Positions 1 through 4,256 of a DNA stretch of 6,968 nt are shown piece after piece; the stretch's first letter is position 1; every line of letters starts with the position of its first letter. The DNA comes from Clostridia bacterium (GTDB lineage Bacteria > Bacillota > Clostridia > UMGS1883): positions 1 to 6,968 of the forward strand of contig JAFUJG010000091.1 of NCBI GenBank assembly GCA_017468215.1, given 5' to 3'. The notes under the pieces were generated by a model. It saw only the letters and a program-made list of their open reading frames with translations. It made no database searches and was not told where the DNA came from. Position numbers and translations under genes: made by a program.

Positions 1-56
1 ATTTCCATTTTTGTAACGGTGGGATTGAGCACCTCTTTTTTAACTATTTTATACAT
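1..56 (-). CDS. nfnA: NfnA-like ferredoxin-NADP+ reductase alpha subunit (N-terminus only)
   Basis: Only the first 18 codons and part of the next lie in the window, reading MYKIVKKEVLNPTVTKME and continuing past the left edge. I recognise this as the conserved start of the FAD/NAD-binding small subunit of electron-bifurcating NADH-dependent ferredoxin:NADP+ oxidoreductase, also annotated as sulfide/dihydroorotate dehydrogenase-like protein. In the family this cytoplasmic subunit works with NfnB to couple NADH, ferredoxin and NADPH pools in anaerobes. The ATG (56..54) is preceded by GGAGG (69..65) at 8 nt, and a near-consensus promoter lies upstream at 131..103, so it has its own transcription start. 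The identity rests on 18 residues, recalled from family members. PyrK-type dihydroorotate dehydrogenase electron-transfer subunits are the closest alternative. Confidence 0.62.
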   Translation of the reverse strand, partial: MYKIVKKEVLNPTVTKME

Positions 57-69
57 GTTTAACGCCTCC

Positions 70-87
70 AAAGCATGAAAATGCTTT
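70..87 (-). promoter_or_regulatory. Leader hairpin abutting the nfnA ribosome binding site
   Basis: A perfect 7-bp inverted repeat (AAAGCAT at 70-76, ATGCTTT at 81-87, 4-nt loop) lies in the inferred 5' leader of the nfnA-like gene. It ends exactly where its GGAGG begins (69..65). It is too AT-rich and has no following U-run, so it is not a terminator. It may stabilise the mRNA or affect ribosome access. A function is inferred, not shown. Confidence 0.35.
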
Positions 88-102
88 TAATTATAATCAA
101 AA

Positions 103-131
103 AGTATAGCACTTGTGTCCTTTTTTGTCAA
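103..131 (-). promoter_or_regulatory. Sigma-A-type promoter for the nfnA-like gene
   Basis: On the minus strand TTGACA (131..126) is a perfect -35 and TATACT (108..103) a 5/6-match -10, separated by exactly 17 nt. The predicted start near 96 gives a leader of about 40 nt that contains the hairpin at 70-87 and the ribosome binding site. The -35 lies right behind the U-tract of the upstream operon's terminator, so the two transcription units are cleanly insulated. Confidence 0.8.
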
Positions 132-133
132 CG

Positions 134-163
134 AAAAAAAGAGGTTGAACCCAACCTCTTTTT
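134..163 (-). terminator. Rho-independent terminator of the sigma/anti-sigma operon
   Basis: A perfect inverted repeat pairs 136-147 with 152-163 around the loop AACC. The GC-rich core is GAGGTTG/CAACCTC and the outer arms are A/T. On the minus strand the hairpin is followed by a run of T (140..134). It starts one base after the stop codon of the anti-sigma-like gene (167..165). The outer arms are A/T runs on both sides, so it could also work in the opposite direction, but no plus-strand gene precedes it. Confidence 0.85.
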
Positions 164-164
164 A

Positions 165-1145
165 TTATTCGCCGTATACAATAAGCACCGTTACGCCAAC
201 AGAGTTTAAATACACGCTCTCGTCGCCGCCAACGGAGCCTTCGGTGTAAAATGTAACCTTCCACACGCACTCAATGGGGTCGTAGCTTACCATTACAGAG
301 TCGTAATCAACTGTGCACTCTCTCTTTGCAAGCTCGATTGCTTCATCGGCGTTTGCAACGGAGGTGGGTGTTGTGTTTACAAAGCCTGTGCTCTTAACGC
401 CCCACTCGCCCACTTTGTAATAGTCGGCATCGTGCAGGTAGGAAAATACTCCCACGCTTATCTCGTCCGACGAGCCGCCGCCTGCGGATTTTATCTCGGT
501 TGAAGCTTCTGTGGGTGCCTCCTCAGAGGGCGCTTCCTCCTCTGCAGCCTCGCCGTCCCGGGGATATTCGGTTTCGTCCTGTGGTATATTACGAAGGGAA
601 AAGCCTGTTCTTACTTCCTCGGTAACGGTTTCAATTACCGAATCCTCCTCGTCGATAAGGCTCATGGTTGCAATGCCGTAGTCTTCTGTAATCTGTGCGT
701 GTTCATCTATTGTTGCACCGCTTTGTACAATATCTGCACTGTTTTCTTCAATAGGTGCAGCCTCAGCTGTAGCCTTTGTATCCTTCTTATCTGCTGTAAA
801 GTTTACCTTTTCCTGTGTTACTGCTTCTTTATTTACTGCACTTTCAGTAGGTACTTCGACTTTAACGCTGTCACGGCGAAAATCGTTATAGGCTGTTGAA
901 TTTTCTTTGGCCTCTGTTGCCTCGCTGTACATGCCTATTTCATCGGTCACGTTAGTAAACACCGAGGGGTTTGTGAACACAGCGCCTAAAACAACAGCCG
1001 CCGCAACAGCAGTTCCTATGAAGGAATACTTTATAACAGGGTTTTTCTGTTTAACAGGTCGGGCTGCCTGTAAAAACGCCCTATCAAGGATTGCTCTGTC
1101 GCCCTTGATATCGTCGTTGGCCTTTTTATATAGGTCTCTAAACAT
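165..1145 (-). CDS. Probable membrane-anchored anti-sigma factor / sigma-linked exported protein
   Basis: The protein has about 326 residues. A short charged N-terminal part (residues 1-37, FRDLYKKANDDIKGDRAILD) is followed by one membrane helix (about 40-58, FIGTAVAAAVVLGAVF). Then comes a long acidic linker, with an E/A/P/S-rich stretch near 199-224. A C-terminal domain (about 228-326) has a helix ADEAIELAKRE, then VWKVTFYTEG and VYLNSVGVTVLIVYGE, which by eye recalls a PepSY-like alpha/beta fold. The gene overlaps the sigma gene by 8 nt, indicating translational coupling, and is followed by a terminator. This layout (short cytoplasmic part, one helix, outside sensor) is that of anti-sigma factors paired with ECF sigmas. 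Family assignment rests on context and layout, since no catalytic motif is visible. The ATG at 1145 is chosen over the one at 1151 because AAGGAG (1160..1155) is 9 nt from the former but only 3 nt from the latter. Confidence 0.7.
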   Translation of the reverse strand: MFRDLYKKANDDIKGDRAILDRAFLQAARPVKQKNPVIKYSFIGTAVAAAVVLGAVFTNPSVFTNVTDEIGMYSEATEAKENSTAYNDFRRDSVKVEVPTESAVNKEAVTQEKVNFTADKKDTKATAEAAPIEENSADIVQSGATIDEHAQITEDYGIATMSLIDEEDSVIETVTEEVRTGFSLRNIPQDETEYPRDGEAAEEEAPSEEAPTEASTEIKSAGGGSSDEISVGVFSYLHDADYYKVGEWGVKSTGFVNTTPTSVANADEAIELAKRECTVDYDSVMVSYDPIECVWKVTFYTEGSVGGDESVYLNSVGVTVLIVYGE

Positions 1146-1614
1146 AGTCATACTCTCCTTTGAGCTTTGCCGAAAGTAACTCTCTGCCTCGTTTTAACTG
1201 AGATTTTACTGTAGATTCGTTTATACCTAAATACTCAGATATTTTACTTATGGGGAGGTCCTCATAATAGAACAGATGGATAACCGTGCGGTATTTCTGC
1301 GGAAGCTCCATTACAGCATAATAAACATCACTCTTTTCCTCGCTGTCAAAGGTAATGTTTTCATTAAGCGGTTCTGTCTTTTTAAACCAGCTGGATGTAA
1401 AATAGCTGTTTGATGCATTGATGGCAACTCGTATGAGCCACGCCTTCACATGCTCCTCCGTTTCAAACTCTTTATTACATTTTATGTATTTATAAAAAAC
1501 TTCCTGCACTATATCGTCAGTTGCGTCCTGATTTTTTGCTCTGCAAAGAACAAGACGGTATATACTGTCGAAGTATTTTTCACAGATAGCTTTCTTATCT
1601 GTCAATACCAACAC
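1138..1614 (-). CDS. ECF-type sigma-70 family RNA polymerase sigma factor
   Basis: The product has 158 residues, a normal size for an ECF sigma factor. Region 2 (about 10-75) includes DATDDIVQEVFYKY and HVKAWLIRVAINASNSYF, which bind core polymerase and the -10 element. Region 4 (about 100-150) reads MELPQKYRTVIHLFYYED followed by the helix-turn-helix ISKISEYLGINESTVKSQL, which reads the -35. No regions 1 or 3 are present. The start is placed at GTG 1614 because a perfect AGGAGGTG (1628..1621) lies 6 nt upstream. The frame stays open to an ATG at 1692, but those 26 extra residues are encoded by a hairpin and a candidate promoter and do not resemble sigma region 2. It overlaps the downstream anti-sigma-like gene, so the two probably form a signal-responsive pair. 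The signal and the target genes are unknown. Confidence 0.9.
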   Translation of the reverse strand: MLVLTDKKAICEKYFDSIYRLVLCRAKNQDATDDIVQEVFYKYIKCNKEFETEEHVKAWLIRVAINASNSYFTSSWFKKTEPLNENITFDSEEKSDVYYAVMELPQKYRTVIHLFYYEDLPISKISEYLGINESTVKSQLKRGRELLSAKLKGEYDYV

Positions 1615-1630
1615 GTTTTTCACCTCCTCC

Positions 1631-1660
1631 AAGGCGAAGGGATTCGAACCCCCTCGCCTT
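1631..1660 (-). promoter_or_regulatory. tRNA T-arm-like hairpin in the sigma-factor leader
   Basis: The 30 nt are almost a perfect inverted repeat: AAGGCGA pairs with TCGCCTT, followed inward by a G-T pair, GGG/CCC and another G-T pair around TTCGAA. The centre GGTTCGAATCC matches the universal tRNA T-loop consensus, and the whole resembles a T-arm stacked on an acceptor stem. There is no D-arm, anticodon arm or matching 5' acceptor strand upstream, so it is not a functional tRNA. It sits 2 nt from the AGGAGGTG of the sigma gene and near the predicted transcript start, so it may be a 5' stability element, a translation-control hairpin, or a tRNA remnant. Confidence 0.6.
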
Positions 1661-1690
1661 ATAATACTTTCCAACAGCTCAAAAAGTTGC
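1661..1690 (-). promoter_or_regulatory. Candidate promoter of the sigma/anti-sigma operon
   Basis: On the minus strand TATTAT (1666..1661) is a plausible -10. GCAACTTTTT (1690..1681), containing an AAC core, lies about 17 nt upstream. The AAC-containing -35 is a poor match to TTGACA but resembles the AAC motif of ECF-dependent promoters, which suggests autoregulation. The 35 nt further upstream (1691-1725) are almost pure A/T tracts, as in UP elements. The call is made from pattern and position only. Confidence 0.4.
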
Positions 1691-1736
1691 ATTAATTTAA
1701 AAAAATTTCAAAAATTTTTAAAATAGTGCTTTTTTC

Positions 1737-1913
1737 TCAGTTTCCTGTGGGCAAAACAGTAAAGGCTGTGTTCTCCAACACGCCCAGTGTTACATCCTCC
1801 GTAGGCTCAACTATTACCTCTTTCCCATCAAAGCTTTCGTTAAAACCGAACCTTGAGAAAACAGCAAGCAAGACAATTACAATAACTGCCACTATTGTTC
1901 CTTTAAATTTCAT
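1737..1913 (-). CDS. Small membrane or exported protein, 58 residues, unknown function
   Basis: This short gene encodes 58 residues. The N-terminus MKFKGTIVAVIVIVLLAVF has a basic start and a hydrophobic stretch (about 6-19), fitting a membrane anchor or an uncleaved signal. There is no lipobox cysteine. The rest (FNESFDGKEVIVEPTEDVTL, then GVLENTAFTVLPTGN) is acidic, probably beta-rich, and would lie outside the cell. Three things support a real gene: AGAGGTG (1925..1919) 5 nt before the ATG, a promoter TTGAAA-N17-TAAAAT (1960..1932) at the right distance, and a clean stop before an AT-rich spacer. It lies upstream of the sigma factor on the same strand, so it could be part of the same signalling locus or a read-through partner. 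I do not recognise a family. Confidence 0.7.
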   Translation of the reverse strand: MKFKGTIVAVIVIVLLAVFSRFGFNESFDGKEVIVEPTEDVTLGVLENTAFTVLPTGN

Positions 1914-1931
1914 AATCTCACCTCTGATGTT

Positions 1932-1960
1932 ATTTTAACAAATATTCAGACACTTTTCAA
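1932..1960 (-). promoter_or_regulatory. Sigma-A-type promoter for the 58-residue protein
   Basis: On the minus strand TTGAAA (1960..1955) and TAAAAT (1937..1932) each match consensus at 5/6 positions, with a 17-nt spacer. Transcription would begin near 1925-1928, giving a very short leader that barely contains the AGAGGTG ribosome binding site. It is back to back with the mnmM promoter (1975-2003). Confidence 0.65.
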
Positions 1961-1974
1961 CAAATGTAACTGTA

Positions 1975-2003
1975 TTGTAATTTTGATTTAATTATGGTAA
2001 AAT
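1975..2003 (+). promoter_or_regulatory. Sigma-A-type promoter for mnmM and the phosphopantetheinyl transferase
   Basis: TTGTAA (1975-1980) and TAAAAT (1998-2003) are separated by 17 nt and followed about 7 nt later by the probable start, then GAGGTGA (2011-2017) ahead of the ATG at 2022. The -35 is a weaker match (4/6). It is divergent from the promoter at 1932-1960. Confidence 0.6.
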
Positions 2004-2021
2004 CATCCTCGAGGTGATAGT

Positions 2022-2576
2022 ATGACCTATTTTGATAAAAACGCATTAAAGCTTTCACACGAATATATAAAGCAGCACGTAACAAAGGGTGATGTCTGTG
2101 TTGATGCCACCATGGGGCGTGGACGTGACACGCTGCTTTTATGTTCAATTGCAAAAGAGGTTTTTGCCTTTGACATACAAAGTGAGGCACTATCCTCCAC
2201 CAAAAAGCTCTTAGAGGAAAACCAAATTTCCAATGCTAAGCTTATCCTTGACAGCCACCACAACCTTAAAAACTATGTACAAAGTGCAAAATGCGTTGTG
2301 TTCAACTTTGGCTTTTTGCCCGGAGGCGACCACAGCATTTTCTCACATTCTGATACCAGCATAAAAGCAATCCGGGCGGCATTGGATATAATAGCCGACG
2401 ACGGCTTTGTGTCCATATGCTCCTATTACGGCGGTGACACAGGATTTGAGGAGAGGGATGCTCTTTTAGCCTTTTTGCAGACCCTTGACGCAAAAAAATA
2501 CACGGTTATGCTGCAGTCCTTCCATAACCGACCCAATTGCCCGCCGCTTTTTATTGTTATCGAAAAAAATCACTGA
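2022..2576 (+). CDS. mnmM: MnmM (YtqB)-family tRNA wobble-uridine methyltransferase
   Basis: A 184-residue class I SAM-dependent methyltransferase of the YtqB/rRNA_methylase family, full length for that family. Visible motifs are the SAM-binding loop VDATMGRGRDT (27-37), the acidic residue after the second strand (D51 in FAFDIQ), the family signature FNFGFLPGGDHSI (94-106), YYGGDTGFEE (135-144) and the C-terminal HNRPNCPP (168-175). In Bacillus subtilis the family member carries out the final methylation making 5-methylaminomethyl-(2-thio)uridine at tRNA position 34, doing the job of the MnmC methyltransferase domain. The start is supported by GAGGTGA 4 nt upstream. The phosphopantetheinyl transferase begins 8 nt after the stop, its ribosome binding site overlapping the TGA, so the two are co-transcribed. 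A functional link to that neighbour is not apparent. Confidence 0.87.
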   Translation: MTYFDKNALKLSHEYIKQHVTKGDVCVDATMGRGRDTLLLCSIAKEVFAFDIQSEALSSTKKLLEENQISNAKLILDSHHNLKNYVQSAKCVVFNFGFLPGGDHSIFSHSDTSIKAIRAALDIIADDGFVSICSYYGGDTGFEERDALLAFLQTLDAKKYTVMLQSFHNRPNCPPLFIVIEKNH

Positions 2577-2584
2577 GGTGCTTT

Positions 2585-3181
2585 ATGGCTATTGTTTTAC
2601 TTTCTGCAGACAAGCCCTTTTCAGAGTATGAGCATTTATTGGAGTATGCAAATTGTGAAAGGGTCAGTAAAATTAAAAGCATAAAATCCGACAAGGAAAA
2701 GTCGGTTTTGCTTCTTTCCCACCTTTTGGCAAAAAAGATAGTATCGGATGAGCTTGACATACCCTTTTCTCATGTGGAATTTTCCTTCAATGAGCACGGC
2801 AAGCCCTGTGTAAAAAGGGATAATTACCACTTTTCCATCTCACATTCAGGCAATATGATTGCTTTTGTATCCAACCTTTTGCCCATCGGGATAGACATCC
2901 AGCAAACAGACAATACCCATGCCTTTTCCGCAATGCGGTTTTTCACCAAAAATGAGCAGGATTATATCGCATCCGACCCCAAGTGCTTTTTTGAGATATG
3001 GACAAAAAAGGAAGCCTATATAAAAATGCTGGGCACAGGTTTGTCAACACCACTTTCAGGCTTTGATGTGTTAAAGGAACCTGTTAAGGACATGCTTTTT
3101 TCAACCTGTTTCGACACATTCTGCCTTAGTATTTGTGCGGAAAACATTTCCAAAATCAACACTCAAATCAAATATGTCTAA
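2585..3181 (+). CDS. Sfp-type 4'-phosphopantetheinyl transferase
   Basis: The enzyme moves 4'-phosphopantetheine from coenzyme A to the serine of apo carrier proteins. At 198 residues it is slightly shorter than Sfp (about 224). Motifs in order are HGKP (71-74), FSISHSG (83-89), GIDIQ (102-106, with D104 as metal ligand) and WTKKEAYIKMLGTGLS (139-154, with catalytic and metal-binding E143 and conserved lysines). The second acidic metal ligand of Sfp (E109, in GIDIE) is Q106 here, a change also tolerated in some family members. ATG 2585 is chosen because GAGGTG (2575-2580) lies 4 nt upstream. An earlier in-frame ATG at 2537 would put 16 unlikely residues inside mnmM. The obvious partner is the free-standing carrier protein about 2.5 kb downstream. 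It could also serve other carriers elsewhere in the genome. Confidence 0.93.
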   Translation: MAIVLLSADKPFSEYEHLLEYANCERVSKIKSIKSDKEKSVLLLSHLLAKKIVSDELDIPFSHVEFSFNEHGKPCVKRDNYHFSISHSGNMIAFVSNLLPIGIDIQQTDNTHAFSAMRFFTKNEQDYIASDPKCFFEIWTKKEAYIKMLGTGLSTPLSGFDVLKEPVKDMLFSTCFDTFCLSICAENISKINTQIKYV

Positions 3182-3186
3182 ATAAA

Positions 3187-3219
3187 GGGCGAAAGGCTAT
3201 TTTCGCTCGTTATTTTATT
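3187..3219 (+). terminator. Weak terminator-like hairpin after the phosphopantetheinyl transferase
   Basis: GGGCGAAA (3187-3194) pairs with TTTCGCTC (3201-3208), 8 bp including one G-T pair around a 6-nt loop. It is followed by a T-rich but interrupted tract (GTTATTTTATT). It lies 6 nt after the stop and just ahead of the next promoter. Termination is probably partial because the U-tract is broken. Confidence 0.55.
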
Positions 3220-3247
3220 GACAATGCAATTAAAAGCATGATAAAAT
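3218..3247 (+). promoter_or_regulatory. Sigma-A-type promoter of the hydrolase-condensation-carrier-ligase operon
   Basis: A perfect -35 TTGACA (3218-3223) is followed after 18 nt by TAAAAT (3242-3247), a 5/6-match -10. The spacer holds a short inverted repeat, ATGC (3224-3227) and GCAT (3236-3239), that could be an operator, although it is short. Expected transcript start is near 3254, giving a leader of about 25 nt. Confidence 0.75.
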
Positions 3248-3265
3248 TATCCTAATTGGATTAAT

Positions 3266-3281
3266 AGGAGGAATACACTTG
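3266..3281 (+). promoter_or_regulatory. Ribosome binding site that fixes a TTG start
   Basis: A perfect AGGAGG (3266-3271) lies 7 nt ahead of TTG (3279-3281). No in-frame ATG with a comparable site is near, so the hydrolase begins at this rare start codon. Confidence 0.8.
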
Positions 3282-4238
3282 AAAGGCGTTAAAAAAGCTG
3301 CCGCAATTTTGGGCGGCACAGCACTTTTAGCAGGTGCAGGAAGCGCATACGGTGCCTACACCTTATATAAAAGAGTTATCCCACGCCAGACGGAAAACCG
3401 TGTGGATTTAAACGAAATGGCTGACATGGCTCAGTGGGAGGAATACAAAAAGATTATTCATGCAAATAAGTCATGGCTCAAGGAGCGTGTTATGGAAAGT
3501 GTTTCCATCACCTCACGTGACGGCCTCACCCTCTGCGGCGACTATTTTCCTGCAGATACTCCCTCTGACAAAATAGTCCTTTGCCATCATGGCTACACCT
3601 CCACAGGCTGGGATTCGTGCTCGTCTGTAGCGGCGTTTTTCCTGAGAGAAGGCTACGACTGTCTTGTGGTTGACAACCGTGCTCACGGCAAAAGTGAGGG
3701 CGATTACGTAGGCTTCGGCATTTTAGACAGGTTTGACTGTCTTAGCTGGATAAACTACACCAACGACCGCTTCATGGGCAAAAAGGATATTATCCTCTAC
3801 GGTGTGTCCATGGGTGCGGCAACGGTTGTTATGGCCTCGGGCTTTAAAAAGATACCCGAAAACGTAAAGGCGATTATTTCTGACTGTGCCTTCACATCAC
3901 CTTACGATGTGTTCTCCCACATCTTAAAGCGTGACTATCACCTGCCCGAGTTCCCTGTTATGAGCATTAACGATATGCTCACAAAGAAAACAGCAGGCTA
4001 CGGCTTCCGTGACTATTCTACCTTTGATGCGGTAGCAAGTACAAAGATACCGATTTTGTTCATCCACGGTGAAAAGGACGATTTTGTTCCCACCGAAATG
4101 AGCCGTAAAAACTTTAAGGCATGTAAAGCCCCCAAGGAGCTTTTAATTGTGGAAAACGCAGGTCATGCCGCTGCATATTATGAAAATGTTCCTCTTTACG
4201 AGGCTACGGTTAAAGAGTTTTTAAAGAAATATTTATAA
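3279..4238 (+). CDS. Membrane-anchored alpha/beta hydrolase (serine hydrolase)
   Basis: The protein has 319 residues. An N-terminal hydrophobic segment (about 7-27, AAAILGGTALLAGAGSAYGA), with basic residues before it, looks like a signal anchor, so the enzyme probably acts at the outer face of the membrane. The hydrolase domain (about 75-319) shows the oxyanion-hole region HHGYTS (103-108), the nucleophile elbow GVSMG (175-179, S177), the acid in HGEKDDFVP (D267 likely) and the base H296 in NAGHAA. A complete Ser-Asp-His triad is therefore present. It resembles clostridial and Bacillus YqkD-like hydrolases. Substrate is not predictable: esters, amides or thioesters are all possible. It is first in an operon, 18 nt before the condensation-domain gene, so a role in trimming, releasing or hydrolysing the pathway's acyl product is inferred. 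Export would argue against a classic cytoplasmic type II thioesterase. Confidence 0.87.
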   Translation: MKGVKKAAAILGGTALLAGAGSAYGAYTLYKRVIPRQTENRVDLNEMADMAQWEEYKKIIHANKSWLKERVMESVSITSRDGLTLCGDYFPADTPSDKIVLCHHGYTSTGWDSCSSVAAFFLREGYDCLVVDNRAHGKSEGDYVGFGILDRFDCLSWINYTNDRFMGKKDIILYGVSMGAATVVMASGFKKIPENVKAIISDCAFTSPYDVFSHILKRDYHLPEFPVMSINDMLTKKTAGYGFRDYSTFDAVASTKIPILFIHGEKDDFVPTEMSRKNFKACKAPKELLIVENAGHAAAYYENVPLYEATVKEFLKKYL

Positions 4239-4256
4239 TAAAGAGAGGAAGATAAG

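Noticed and set aside
81..92. A 12-base match (AATTAAAAGCAT) between the nfnA leader (minus strand) and the operon promoter spacer at 3228-3239
   Set aside because: The shared bases are AT-rich and such short matches are expected by chance in a window this size. The two copies also sit differently relative to their promoters.
699..1179. Plus-strand reading frames opposite the anti-sigma-like gene
   Set aside because: They have Cys/Phe/Tyr-rich or low-complexity products typical of antisense frames, with no ribosome binding sites.
1615..1692. N-terminal extension of the sigma factor from the ATG at 1692
   Set aside because: Those 26 codons run through a 30-nt hairpin and a candidate promoter, the ATG lacks a good ribosome binding site, and GTG 1614 has a perfect AGGAGGTG at 6 nt and gives a normal ECF length.
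1620..1720. A complete tRNA gene on the minus strand
   Set aside because: Only the T-arm-like part is present. The bases upstream are AT-rich and give no D-arm, anticodon arm or matching 5' acceptor strand.
1726..1938. A 70-residue plus-strand reading frame
   Set aside because: It lacks a ribosome binding site and is the antisense shadow of the 58-residue minus-strand gene, which has both a promoter and a ribosome binding site.
2537..2584. Upstream start for the phosphopantetheinyl transferase
   Set aside because: It would lie inside mnmM without a ribosome binding site. ATG 2585 has GAGGTG at the proper distance and fits the family N-terminus.
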